A stretch of DNA of 64,000 nucleotides from Guyanagaster necrorhizus (taxonomy: Eukaryota > Basidiomycota > Agaricomycetes > Agaricales > Physalacriaceae), in assembly GCF_019112545.1 (NCBI RefSeq), contig NW_025064958.1, forward strand, positions 1-64,000, read 5' to 3'. A model generated the notes under the pieces. The model was not told where the DNA came from. It was given only the letters and a program-made list of their open reading frames with translations, and made no database searches. Both the position numbers and the translations under genes were made by a program. Of this stretch, positions 1 to 11,225 are shown piece after piece (the first letter of the stretch is position 1; each line of letters opens with the position of its first letter).

Positions 1-1060
1 GGATGTTGATAATCCAGAGGACGACAGCTTGTTGAACTATAGGGATGTTGCTTGAAGGTGTCGACGTGGCTGTTATTAGAAGGGATGCCTTGATCACAAG
101 GCATCGGAGGGCGTATGTAACGGACAGGCCCGTTCTACTTCCTTTTTCGTAACATAAACCCGGACTTTATTTGAACTATGCTTATCTATGCACTCCACTC
201 TTATCTACGTATAAATACTTGGTCGTGCCTAGAATTACGCCAGTCTTTCTTACCTTTTCCCCCCGAATCGAGGTGTCTTCAACCCGGTCCTTGATTCGTC
301 CTTGTGTGCCGCTACTGACTATCATCGCTAACGTCACATGTATCGAACAAATGGTCAGATTGTAAACAGACTAGACAGGAACGAATTCCTCACTGGGCAT
401 CCAATTCCTTCTCTACCCATTCAATCATTCATTCAACTCTGCATCGCCATAGTGAATAGTAACAAAGTTCAAAGTGGGACAGACGACCGATCCTTCGTGT
501 CGATTCTTCTTAGCTTGGTCCGCCGCTGCTGTTCAAATAGACCAAGTCCAGCATAGTTTCTGCATATAGGCTATAAGTAAGACTTCTAATGCCGAATTCC
601 TGGAATCGACTCACCGGGCACTGACAGTCTGTCGTACTGCAGAGCGAAGTGTAGACAGACGGTGATGGTAGTAATGGAGATCAATGGATGGGGCCGGGCC
701 GACCTGGATTCGGACTTTGAAATATTCTCTAGGCATTTCCGGCAAGAGCCGCAACAAGTTCTTTCAAAGTTCTTTCTCGTGTCCTTGTGCTTTGTAGTAC
801 GCTAGTGTTACACATCTGGTTTTGATGATAGTTGCCGTCGTACTGCAACATGTCAACGACTATTAGTCCTTCCGCCGGGAACCTTGAGCAATGTTGCGCT
901 CAATGGGAGGTTGGCAGAGATTATTGAGAGCATTGAAGTGGAGTCTACTTATAACTGTTCTATTTGCATACACAAAGTTTACTATAATCGTACTCTTTAT
1001 TCTGTTACTGTAAATGCCCTCAAATCGTACATAGACTCTAAGAAAGTGACGCGCGTTTGT
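1..1060. other. No recognised gene
   Basis: Only short open frames without recognisable motifs. CpG content is normal. I see no repeat, RNA gene or domain here. Confidence 0.5.
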
Positions 1061-1063
1061 AGC

Positions 1064-1272
1064 ACCTAATAGATTATGCTGTTAGCTATAACGTAGACCT
1101 CACACAGCGTAGCGATAAGCAAAAACGCGATGGTGTATTCACTGTACCTAATAGAGTATGCTGTTAGCTATAACATAGACTACAGAATACCAATCAGTGA
1201 CATAAACGAAGTAATATAAGTAGATACTCACCCTCACACAGCGTAGCGATAAGCAGAAACGCGGTGAGGGTG
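1064..1272. repeat. Paired direct repeats ending in a hairpin
   Basis: Two modules each occur twice. A module reading tatgctgttagctataac occurs near 1,073 and 1,157, and a module reading cacacagcgtagcgataagc occurs near 1,101 and 1,235. The second copy of the latter is enclosed by a perfect 9-bp inverted repeat, caccctcac (1,229-1,237) and gtgagggtg (1,264-1,272), so it can fold as a hairpin. The first copy lacks the full stem. It could be a degenerate miniature element or a local duplication; I do not recognise a family. Confidence 0.5.
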
Positions 1273-1379
1273 CTCGACAGACCGTATTCAATATATATAG
1301 TCCATCCCGACATAAAGGGGTATCGAGCTTGGCCGGCGGGATACGACGGAGCTCCTGCTTGCTAATCCAACATAGACAG

Positions 1380-2987
1380 CTACTCTTCCACTTCATATGT
1401 GACAGGGCCTTCATCACATATCTCCTTCCATTGTGCAGCCACCTCAGTAGCAGAAGGCGGTATAACAAAAGGTTGAGACAGACGCAGTGTTTGCAATGCT
1501 GCACGTGTGCACACAGCATGTCTCCGAGACTGGACCATGTCAACGAAAGAAGGCGACAAAACTGGCTCCTCATCAAGGAACTCGAAAGCCAGCGAGGTGA
1601 GTCCGGGAACGACATCCGGGTGGATATCCACATTGAGCCAGAGGACAAGTTCAGCGTTGGGAGGTAGCAACCGACGGGACATAGATAAGCTGGAAAGCGA
1701 TATAGTTGTTTTCAGAAGACAGATTAAATCAACTTGCACTTCAACAGACATAGGGAATTTGGTACGGATGCAGAGGGATTTCAAGTTGCCTGCTGTCGAG
1801 CCAAGTAGAGACCTGGGAACCCGGACGCTATATGAATACTCATATGCGATACTCAGAGACTCCAGACCAGGAAATGCTACATGCGAAAGAAGATGAACGA
1901 TTCCTCCCACCGACGAAAAACCAAATTCCATCATATCTTGACTCGCTTCGGTTTCGTACACATCAAGAAAACGAAGGCGCTGATGAGACGAAGGAGAGAG
2001 TATCACATCAAAGTCCGGACTATCATAGCATTGTAGATAAGCCACGTCGATGTTCGTCGCGAGCTTCAAAATATCGATATGGGTGGCTGTCCCATCATAC
2101 CCATCGTACTCAGTGAGTTGTGACCATGGTAACTTAATCCGTTTGAAGACAGTGTGTGCTCCTTGTAGAGTGAGGCCGCGAAGCAGCGGAGCATATTCGA
2201 AGGCATTAAATCTAGGCTTGGCCAAATCCACGGGTAACTCAGGATCGTCATCTATGAATTCGATGGAAAGACGATTTAAGCAGTGAAGGGAGCCTCTGGC
2301 AGCGGAGAAAGCATGTAGAAAATCATAAGGGATGATCATTGAAACATCGATCCACCGTGGTGTGCTCAGGAGAAGAACAGGTATGAGACGGATCCTTGGA
2401 ACCTTCCTCGAACTGTAGATAGATAGCATAATATTGCGCATCACAGACCGTTGAAGATACGTCTGAGGAAGATCCTGGCATGCCTGCTCGTTCTTGTATA
2501 GATCGAAATTCAGCGTAATGGACGATCAAAGCCGGGATGTCGACAGCGCGGTCGCCCTCCAATCCCTGCAGACCTGGGAAAGAACAAACGGCACGAACTG
2601 CCCATTCAATGACTCCCTCCCTTCCATATCAGTTACAGCGTCGAAATGGCACGCCAAGAAGATTTCATGTACGATGTCGTCTGGGATCGTACGGACGGGG
2701 TGAAAGATTGTCTTGCAGGATTCAATCAGGCACTCGACGCACGTCTTCTCATCCAAAAGCGCCACAAGCGCAGCCCGTGTCTGGGTTATCTGTTCCTGTA
2801 GTCCAGCTGAAAACCCATGGCCTCCACCTATAATGCCCTTCAGCTGAGTACACTCGGCGTCAAGGGGGGGATTGTTTGACTTGAGCAATTCATCCATTCG
2901 AAAAGCTGCCGCCTCGATGGAGAGAAATTTGATGGGAGACACTTCTGAATTATTCCGACATTGCGGGCAGCGGGGTGAGCCTGGCAT
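1380..2987 (-). pseudogene. F-box protein with a single premature stop
   Basis: Read on the minus strand from the ATG at 2,987, one frame runs 536 codons to a stop at 1,380 and is interrupted once, by TGA at 2,526-2,528. An F-box lies around residues 90-155 (IPDDIVHEIFLAC ... LSQVCRDWRATAL). It is followed by a long leucine-rich C-terminal part resembling the LRR-like tails of agaricomycete F-box proteins. The stop falls right after TSRL, where family members usually carry Trp (LWSSI), so TGG to TGA is the simplest explanation. F-box proteins of this kind are expected to recruit substrates to SCF ubiquitin ligases. The rest of the frame is undamaged, so this is a recent null allele, an assembly error or a readthrough site. 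An intron removing the stop was not evident. Confidence 0.75.
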
Positions 2988-3515
2988 CTAGAACGTTGAT
3001 AAGATATATATATATAGTTAGTACAGGTTCACAATATCTTACCTTTCAGTAGTTTCTCAATGTGACCTCTGTCAAAATGGATGGTTCGGAAAAGGTCGGT
3101 AAATTCTTTTTTCTTTTTTGGCAACAACACTTTAAAACTTGAGGGCCAGCTGTCCAAAAGCAGCAGTCGTGGGTAGTGCAAATACTATCAGCGACATAGC
3201 GGAGGGGAGTCATAGCACGAAAACATTTCGACAAAACCCCCTTCGTCGTAGCACGATAGCTTTTTGTATAAGTCTATGTGACGGACCTCCTAGCAAGAAG
3301 CATCGCAACCCCTATTTTCTGCTTGGGGGTCATCATTCAGATGTTTTGCGCACCATCCATCAAAACGACTGCTTCGTGAGCAACTTACGACACTAGTACT
3401 GTGCAGAAATGAGGAGCACAAGACACCGAGGATAGACCTGACAGGTTCATGGAATACAAAATTATTCAGACAGCTTCAGCGGTATAAATCTGAAGAATCT
3501 TCAAGAAATGAAGTA
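2988..3515. other. No recognised gene
   Basis: Short open frames only. The base before the F-box ATG ends in TAG, so a small 5' exon could lie in the first part of this stretch, but I cannot place one. Confidence 0.4.
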
Positions 3516-3520
3516 CTATC

Positions 3521-3729
3521 TGTTGGGATAGCAATCCCGAGCGAGTACGAGAACGTACTCGAAGATACCATGCCAGTCAGCGGCAGCTGACTTGGATCGT
3601 GATCCAGACTTATTTAGTATCTCGTAGAAAGATCTCGAAGTAATACGAAATGTATTTAAGTAGAACGTTTCTCTCTCGAGAGGCTAATTCTAGTTCTCTG
3701 TTACATTACTCTGCTCTCTACTTACAACA
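3521..3729 (+). mobile_element. Solo LTR, 209 bp, TSD CTATC
   Basis: The segment starts TGTTGGGATAGCAATCCC and ends ACTTACAACA, i.e. TG..CA termini. It is flanked by identical 5-bp copies of CTATC at 3,516-3,520 and 3,730-3,734. Short LTRs starting TGTTGG are typical of fungal Ty1/copia elements, and no internal region is attached, so this is a solo LTR left by LTR-LTR recombination. It is rich in perfect palindromes: GGGAT..ATCCC at the terminus, CGAGTACG-AGAA-CGTACTCG at about 3,542-3,561, TGGATC..GATCCA, and CTCTCGAGAG. CpG sites are retained, unlike the elements after 31 kb. Orientation follows the usual TGTTGG 5' end. Confidence 0.8.
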
Positions 3730-3767
3730 CTATCGTTCAACGATGCCGCAAGGAGAACGAAATATCA

Positions 3768-3850
3768 ATGTCCCATGAAGTATATATGAAACAAGTTCCG
3801 GGGTACGTCAACGATCAATTCTCTCAACAAGAGAAGGGGAATGAATCATC
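3768..3850 (+). pseudogene. Possible copia reverse-transcriptase scrap
   Basis: The translation contains EVYMKQVPGYVND, close to the stretch that follows the FLNG(D/E)L motif in Ty1/copia reverse transcriptases. Nothing downstream in the open frame (to 4,166) continues the domain. It would be an old fragment into whose edge the neighbouring solo LTR inserted. A chance match is possible. Confidence 0.25.
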
Positions 3851-4129
3851 AGCTATCTATTATTTCGTAAAGATGCCATTTAAAACCTATTTGACCGCTC
3901 AGCACCGAAGCCAACAGAAGAGGAAGATAGTCTCTCACCCAAGCAGCAAAGTCACCAAATGCCGAATCCTGCGACAAGACGTATCTTCGAGCGTCAGAGA
4001 ATCCAGTGACGTCCTGGCAACAGTATTCTTGACCACCGGCTTGATCGACATCCCAAACACCCGTCGTAAAGAATCCTTTGTATGGTGTGAATTAGTATAT
4101 CGGGCGCCCCTAAAGCAAACAAGCTCACC

Positions 4130-5000
4130 GACTAGGTTGGTATTAATGATAAGCACGAATCCTTAAAGTGATCGGGCGTATTGCAAGTCGAAGAATCAAT
4201 TTGAAAAGTCGGAGTGCCCCAAGAGCTCGGGGTCGGCAAACCGTAGTTGACGTCTACGAGAAAGGAATAAGCTAACCCCATGACAACCAGGAAGGAAAAA
4301 AAAATGACACACCCACTTGTCCGTGGTCGGTGTTCCACCACATCTTGATACCGTCCGCAGTGAGTTCGGGCCCATACGTGGCCCCATTAACATCGTTCGC
4401 CGCCTGGCCGAAGCTAGTCTTGCTGTTTACCGAGGCACCACAGGACTGGTAGTTGACATTCGGATCGCAGTTGGTGCCGCCCTCGGAGGCGGCGACATTC
4501 AGGTTCGCGCCGTTGACATTTCTCTCATCCATCCAGCAGCCGGTACTGCTGTGCATGGACATGGTGTTTTGGGTATACGAGTTCACCCCCTTGAACAAGT
4601 AGATCTCGCCTAGAGCACGGCGGGTTCTTAAACGCAAGGAAGCGAAAAAACGGGGAAGGGTAATCGCTTACCAGTTTCAGGCCATGTACCCCTGCTGGTG
4701 AACTATCAATTGGAAATGATGAGTATCTAGCCTCACGCAGAATAAATGAACGAAGGCATACCCAAATGGCCGGCCAGACACCACACATACTGGGCATCTG
4801 GTGGACGTTGATGATGAACTGAATCATGCGATGCCAATCAGGGCAACCACCGCCGTCAACGATGCCTTCAGATAGAAGACATGCTTAAAACCCATCGTGT
4901 ATCCTTGGTTTGGTCCAGGACGTATAACACACACCATACTAGCAGAGAGTCCGCTCTCCTCTGTAGGCTTGGAACGATAAGCAGGATCATCGACGATCTT
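4130..5000 (-). pseudogene. GH16 beta-glucanase relative, degenerate
   Basis: Successive minus-strand pieces match the GH16 (MLG1/endo-1,3(4)-beta-glucanase-like) fold in order. These are HQMPSMCGVWPAIW (about 4,760-4,800), GTWPETGEIYLFKGVN (spliced across an intron ending near 4,618), a Cys-rich stretch with NTMSMHSSTGCW, then a late WGTP..STCNTPDHF segment near 4,160-4,230. Active members carry GEIDxxEG, whose acids are the nucleophile and acid/base. Here GEIYLFKG has Tyr and Lys in place of the second Asp and the second Glu. After HFKD the reading shifts by one base before LIINTNL, and the phases of the intron after PAIW do not join cleanly. It is therefore very likely a dead copy of a secreted cell-wall glucanase. 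The 3' end beyond about 4,130 is unclear. Confidence 0.7.
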
Positions 5001-5239
5001 CGAAATCATCGCATCGGAAAGAGAAAGCATTTTCACAGAGCGTTGTTGTTTCAAGTTCGAATCAGGGTGAGCCACATGGAGAAGAGGCCCATCACCTCAT
5101 GGTGAAGCCCACAGCCCTACACTTAGCGCTTCTTAACAACTCGCGGATCCCTCTTGGTAATTGGAACTCCACTTTGGACATCCTTACTTCATATTGAGTT
5201 TTTCTTCGAGTATTTATATGCTCATATCTTGGCTAGCTA

Positions 5240-6300
5240 CTCATATTCTTGAGACATGTCCCAGACATGTCCTCCCCCCGAGGAACGCTTGCCTGAGCTG
5301 CAATTGCGGTCGGCTGCAAAGTCTTGAAAGAGTAAGCCTTCTGTGTTATTGTGCAGGACGCAGCTGTCCAGCACCTATACTTGCTTTGACCTAGATATGA
5401 TAATCGTATCAACACCGTAACATATACCACGCCGGAAACTGTCATATGCTTGAAGATATACCCTGACAAAGATACTGCGATGAAAATTAGAGCATGTGGA
5501 AGTGGAAGACATACTTAGAATGATCGGGAGACGTGCGCCCTTCCCATTCCCAGATACAGGAGAGAAAGGCGGGCAGGAAACCCAAGCACAACAGGAGGTG
5601 ACCAAGGGGAAAGTGACACTCACCCTAACTTGGTCGTCAATATTAGAGTGGGGGAAGGAATGAAGGAAGGACGGGCCCAGATCAGAGGTAGTACCAGGAG
5701 GGCGGACGCCAAGATGGAGAGCCCAAGTAGTCGATGGAAAGCAGGCGCGTGAGATCCTTAGCCTTCGGAATTTATCTTCGGATGCCGGCTTCTTCTGGAA
5801 GTTGCGACGAAAGAGTCCGGAATAAAACAAATCGAAGTACGATACATTCCACCAGACTGCAGAGTTAAAGGAAAAAAATTACCTTCCATCTGCGCCGCCA
5901 AAAACAGGTCCGACACTGTATCCTATCGCGATAACACCCTTGATACTTTCCCCCTAGATGTAGGCACACAAGGAGGGAATCCAATAAACATTTACTTGCC
6001 CCTCAATCGATAAGCTGGACGATGGTTTTCGAGAACCCTCGCGAGGAGGAGGTTTCCAATCATGCATCATGACTTGCGCCAAAAGGCATATCACCGAACC
6101 GGCTGAAATGCTATCGGTACACCAAAGGGACCAAGAGCGTAGAGATAATGACGCATAGCATAGACCTAGTCCGAAAAAAATATGGGGGAGGACTTTCTTG
6201 AATGGGAGAAGGTTTGTCTGGGTCGGGTCTGTGAGTTGGATCCGTTTTTTTGTGTGTTGTTGAGGAAGGCAGGAACACTTTCCTCGGGTGGGGTAGCACT
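5240..6300 (-). pseudogene. DHA2-type MFS transporter, frameshifted
   Basis: Minus-strand fragments line up with drug:H+ antiporters of the 14-helix DHA2 family. In order they are a helix ending GSVICLLAQVM (about 6,060-6,110), GGKYQ (about 5,945), GVIAIGYSVGPVFGGA (about 5,890-5,935), IDYLGS (about 5,725), ILASALLVLPLIWA (about 5,680-5,722) and GFLPAFLSCIWEWE (about 5,540-5,590). GGKYQ and GVIAIG are in different frames because of one surplus G. IDYLGS and ILASALL are again one base apart. The gene would have encoded a plasma-membrane exporter of toxic compounds. The repeated single-base breaks inside helices make a functional product unlikely, although poor consensus sequence could mimic this. 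Confidence 0.6.
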
Positions 6301-6344
6301 GGGGATCGATCGACATAAGAAAGCAGTGGCTAAATAACAAGAAC

Positions 6345-6895
6345 GGGTTCGTGAAGATGAAATTGTCCGGAAGTTATTTTTATTAATAATGTTGTCAGGA
6401 AAATCTGAAAAACCCGTCCTTGCGACTCAGATCTACCACTAGTCTAGTGCCTGACAGGAACACACTGGAACCGACGGAGCGCTTAGCACGAACCGTGAAC
6501 AGCAATGCTGATAAACGATCTCGATCGACTGCTCTTTTTTTTTTTCCCTCCATACGCACGACGCCGTCTGCATATGTATATCCCTCTTCCACCCCATCTT
6601 GCACTGGGTCTAATATAAATACATCGAAAGCTATGACCTATTTGTTCTGGCCTGGTTGTTCGGTTCGTTCCTCGCCATCTGACCCTGACCACCGTCAGGA
6701 GAAAAACAGTCCTCCAAATTTCCGAATGTTTGGCTGCTACTTGAACGCTTGAACCGTGCGCTATGACGGACAAACCAAAAGGCTTATCGCATGCTCACTG
6801 CTGGATACAGACGAACCTGATTAAGTAAATAGGAACTATGGTTTCCTCACATTCTCCGAGCCAGGTCTTACGCCTTCACAAATGTAGCGCACGAA
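6345..6895. other. No recognised gene
   Basis: Contains a T-rich run near 6,534-6,546 and only short uninformative open frames. Confidence 0.4.
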
Positions 6896-6899
6896 ATGT

Positions 6900-7800
6900 T
6901 CATGGAACATATATGCTTATTGCCACCGGCCTGATCGTAGCTCGCCAACACTGCGTCAACTTGATCAGTCTTCTGCCGTCATCCTTGACGAAACTATCCA
7001 AATCCTTCGTAAAATTGGTGCTGAGCACCATCTGCGCCTCCCACTGACCATCCAATACACTGTCTGCAGTTATCAGCATCAACGCGCTCTCTAGCTTGAG
7101 CCCAGCCTCTATGGCGCTCATCTCGAGGACTGCAGGCGAGAATAGAGTGCGGATATTGGACGATAAAGAGGGCTTATGGTACTGTATTGCCGCCTGAGTG
7201 AGAGCAGCAAGAATATGGCATTGCGCTTGGGCAGAAGATAGACTCCATTCTGGGATGCAGATTTTGGTGACTTTGCTTTTCGCTGGCGCCGAAAGCGCGT
7301 CACGGAGAACTTGAGGTGACGCGAAGTACTAGGTACAAAGTACGATCACTGCGACGTCGTTCTTGTCGTGGTCTTTCTTCAAGAAATGCGATGGGATCGG
7401 TATGCTTCCAGGTAACACGTGGTCCCAGTACGCTGGATGATATGTTATCCTGCGCTTGCCCGAGCGTGTAGGGTGATCCTGAGCAGCCATCGTATTTCAG
7501 TATTGACTCTTTCGTTTTAGATTTGGTAACAAGTAAACCGTAGACCAACGATCCTGGATCTACTGCGGTTACGTGCCCGTTCGGTCTCACAAGCTTGGCC
7601 AGGATGACGATGCAATCTCCTTGCCCGCATCCGGCATGTATTGCGTTAACACGTCTCGGAAGTCTCAAGTCCCCTTGAATCGAGGAATATCTGCAGCTGT
7701 GATATGTAGAATTGTGCGAAGGAATTGATAGTGGACAATTATACCTGTTTTGTAGAAATAATTGACACTGCGGGCCAGGGTGCGTGCATACTCCTTCATT
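6900..7800 (-). pseudogene. SAM-dependent methyltransferase relic
   Basis: The minus strand encodes the class I methyltransferase motif I as AGCGQGDC with a following GHVTAVDPGS (about 7,550-7,645). It then gives PYTLGQAQDN and VTWKHTDPIAFL, followed after a one-base shift by KNDVAVIVLCT and YFASPQVLRDAL. These two segments are separated by TAG (7,329-7,331) where Trp is expected. The frame continues with ICIPEWSLS, a helical region and a C-terminal part ending at 6,900. The order and spacing fit the small fungal Methyltransf_25-like proteins of unknown substrate. One frameshift (about 7,390) and one nonsense codon mark it as a pseudogene. The 5' end is uncertain, and an upstream exon around 7,680-7,800 is possible. 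Confidence 0.65.
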
Positions 7801-9198
7801 CAGGTTATCAGGATCTGACGTCGAGGGTAGAGTATACTACACTACAAGATCAATAGGTTCCTCCAGTATCTTGCAGTCGGATCCTAAGGTTTCCTTGCTG
7901 TATGCTCATTTTTCATTTTCTAGACCGTCTGATCATGTGTAGGTGTCTCTGAGTAGAATACCGGCAGCGGTCCTAATCATAGCATTGCTTTGTTCGCGGA
8001 TGGCTATTGTGGATGTCCAGAAAGCCCAATTGAAGCCGCTGAACCGGCCCGTAGCATTCTGTGGGAAGAATCAAAGCGTTTGGATCATGCCACAGGCACG
8101 TCGTGGAACGCTGTTACCTTGGCTTTTTGGCGTACATGGTATCTTATTCCGACCTCTCCAGAGCCATACCACTTTCCTCATGCCCAGGGCCACATGACGA
8201 TGTTGCAAAAATTACGTGCGAAGGTACTGGCACCAGTCTTGTCAAGATGATTTGATCCTCCTTGTATTTCCAGATGGGTATGGTACGGCGCCGCTGTCCT
8301 GGCTTAGCTTCGAAGTCTCACTGATGCTTGTTTTGATGCAGACCTAGATGAGTAGGAAAGTCTTCTACCATGTTCTGTCACTTGACTAGCCATCCGAACG
8401 AGGGTATGGTGCACTGACCATTCTCAGCACCGGTGCTTACAGCAAGGATATATTTCGGCTCGTCACTGAGTCTGATATCGGTCGATATGGCATGTAGCAG
8501 CGCCAAAAGACCTTCAGAGGTATGAAGTGCATGCCAACAAGCCGGTCTCCACAATGATGCTTAATGATTATCACACTACAGAAATTTCCTTCAAGCGGTA
8601 ACCCATCTCGAAACGCGTGTGTTGGCACCAACAAGGCCTCCTCAACTTTGCTCCACATGCGGCGCCATCTTCATGAAGAATAACTGTAGTTCGTCAATTT
8701 TTCCAGTTTCTTTTCCTGACCCCAGCTTACTGTACTTGACACAGTTGCGTGGTCTGCCGAAATATCTCCTCAATTTCATTCTTCCTCGCCATTCCCGTCA
8801 CTGGGTCTGAATTTCGGTGAGCATTTGTAATGGAACTTCGGCGCCCGGTTACAAATACGCTGTAGTAAGAAGGGATCCTTGGGGGAAAGCAAAGACTTAT
8901 TTCATTTTCTTGCCTAGGCTTGACAGATGGTGCTTATTCATGCAGCACCCCACACATGCACCCTTCGTACACGTTCACACAAGGTATTGTCATGCTTTCC
9001 TTCTGGACATGGCTGAAGCTTGATACCACTCTTCTGACCACGGATCCGTGGGAAAGACTTGCTATGTTCCGAAAAATTTGGGAATGCCCCTGACTTTCAG
9101 GCTTCTTACTTGATTACTGGTTATTTGTCATACAACATTATCTGCTGGTGTATAAAGCACAAAATCATGGAGGACATCCATATACACCTTCTTGCATC
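7801..9198. other. No recognised gene
   Basis: Open frames at 7,943-8,255 and 8,619-9,023 carry no motif I can name. CpG content is normal. It may hold eroded coding sequence. Confidence 0.35.
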
Positions 9199-10618
9199 AT
9201 GTCTTTCTTTGCTATCCCTCCTGCACCCCCAACGAAGTTGGGCTACTACCGTGTTTTGTCCCCTCTGGCGAGTGTTCGCGTCTCGCCTATATAGCTGGGT
9301 GCGATGAGCATTGGCGACAAATTGCACAAGCTCTGATTTGGTAATATGGACAAGGAGGCGAGCTTCAAACTCCTCGACGCGTATTTTGATATGGGCGGCA
9401 ACTTTATCGATACCGCCAATAGCTAGTAAGCGCTATCTTGATCTCTCCGTTGACAATATTGTAAATCTTCGTAGTCAGGACGAATCCTCGGAAGAGTTCA
9501 TCGGTGAATGGGTCGAGAAGCGGGGCATTCGCGACCAACTGGTCATTGCCACCAAGGTAAGGCGCACTGAAATGTACAAGTTGGCCGACGTGCTCATGAT
9601 GTTTTAGTACATCAAATGCGGTAACGATAGCATTCAGCAAAAGGTCAACTACACCGGAAACGGGAACAAATCTCTCCACATCTCCGTCAAAAACAGTCTT
9701 ACAAAGCTGCGCACTGACTATATTGATATTCTCTACGTGCACTGGTGGGACGTCGAGACTTCTATCGAAGAGGTGATGAACAGTCTGCATAACCTCGTTG
9801 CTGAGGGGAAAGTTCTCTATCTTGTACGCATATCCTCCTTATTTCCTTTCCCTTGTTAACGTCTCGTAGGGCATCTCCGATTCACCTGCATGGGTCGTAT
9901 CCCGCGCAAATATGTATGCTCAGGTCCATGGCAAGACACTCTTTGCGATCTATCAAGAATCGCTCTTTCGAGCGCGACATCATTCCTATGGCACGCACTC
10001 TTCTTAGGTCATGGGAAGTCATTGGTCGTTCTTATGCTGACAGTGGGGTTCCGTAGGTTTGGCGCTCGCCCCGTGGGATGTCATAGGTGGCGGCAAGTTA
10101 GGCACGGATGCAGAAGAGGAAGAGAGGAGACAGTCGGGAGAGAAAGGGCGTATTATCGTTGGACGAGGTGGCTGGGAGAGGGACGAGAACGAGAAGAAGA
10201 TTTCGAGCGCTGGAAAAAGTTGCTTGCGAGGTTGGTGCGAAAAATATTCGCTCTGGTGAGCTCGTTTCTTCACATTGTCATGTGCTTTTGCTAATGGTAG
10301 TGTTAGTTGCTCTAGCGTACGTGATGCAGAAGGCGCGGTATGTTTTTCCTCTCGTCGGAGGTAGAAAGGTGGAGAACCTTGTAGCGAATTTGGAGCCGCT
10401 CGATATCACGCTATCAAAGGAGCAGGTAGAGTATCTGGAGAGTGTACTGCCGTTTGACCCTGGATCCCCTAATGTGATGATTGTGAGTGTCTGAATTCTT
10501 CAGTGGGTTGATTAGTGACTGGCTGGTTATCTAGGGTGATGGGTCAAGCTCTAATATGTTCATGGCGACGACGGCGCATATGTCGAAACAGCCGAGGGTG
10601 GAACCAATTAAACCATGA
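9199..10618 (+). pseudogene. Aldo/keto reductase (AKR9, aryl-alcohol dehydrogenase-like), broken
   Basis: Exons read MSFFAIPPAPPTKLGYYRVL, DMGGNFIDTAN (with the active-site Asp region), [84 protein letters not shown], and a C-terminus ending VEPIKP at the TGA 10,616-10,618. This matches fungal AKR9 enzymes (aryl-alcohol dehydrogenase / norsolorinic acid reductase type), which reduce aromatic aldehydes with NADPH. Introns such as 9,427-9,475 have clean GT..AG borders. Damage includes in-frame TAG (9,292-9,294) and TGA (9,334-9,336), loss of roughly 20 bases after AIYQ (about 9,955) and a one-base shift near 10,210. It would have been a cytosolic enzyme linked to lignin-derived aromatics. Confidence 0.75.
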
Positions 10619-11225
10619 TGCCGTTTCATGTCGTACTACTAAGCTGTCATTGCGAGCGTCATCTGCTCAAATGAAGGAAAGACTATTTTTCGCAAGCGCT
10701 AATCAAATTTCCATAGGGTCGTGGTCTGCGAGGTTCAGGGATGACTAGCTTGTGACTCTCTGACTCCACCACCATCGGTGTATCTCAGATGGTCAAGCGA
10801 TTGCTACCAGAGGCTTCCTGACGATACTCAAGCGCCCATTGAGGCGCCGCTGGACACTGCTTTCCTTTTATGCCTGATCGTTCCAGCCGCATTATCCGCT
10901 TCAAGCATTATAATCTGTCTGGACTCGAAGTTTCAGTGCACGACGTTAAGGATCTCTTTGGCAAATACGTTCAGTGTTCCATCCATCTATTTTAAAGAAT
11001 ATGTAGCATTTCTCGTTCTCTTCACCATATTGCTCAGCACCAGATACGGCTTCTCCCCTGAACACCTTCTGTCGGACCGGTCCCTTTGATGGAATTGCGC
11101 GCCAATCCAGCCCTGAACTGTGCACTGTCGAGTGTCGTACGCTAGGCACATCATTCTGCACGTCACATCTCATTAATTACCGGGATCTTCATTGCAAAAC
11201 TGTCGCTTCTCTCTTACCTCTTGTA
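10619..11225. other. Intergenic, nothing recognised
   Basis: Separates the reductase pseudogene from the DUF6535 gene. The last 100 bases presumably contain the DUF6535 promoter, but no clear motif stands out. Confidence 0.4.

Noticed and set aside
1148..1667. Open frames of 112-166 codons on both strands near 1.15-1.67 kb
   Set aside because: They cover the end of the F-box gene in other frames and the direct-repeat region, with no motif of their own.
10019..10294. Overlapping open frames on both strands within the aldo/keto reductase
   Set aside because: They are shadows of an eroded reductase exon; a purine-rich stretch keeps several frames open.
1380..10618. All frameshifts and stops are sequencing errors
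   Set aside because: Not excluded for single-base shifts, but base substitutions to stops, replaced catalytic residues and a ~20-base loss in the reductase are hard to explain that way, and the P450 and DUF6535 genes are clean.
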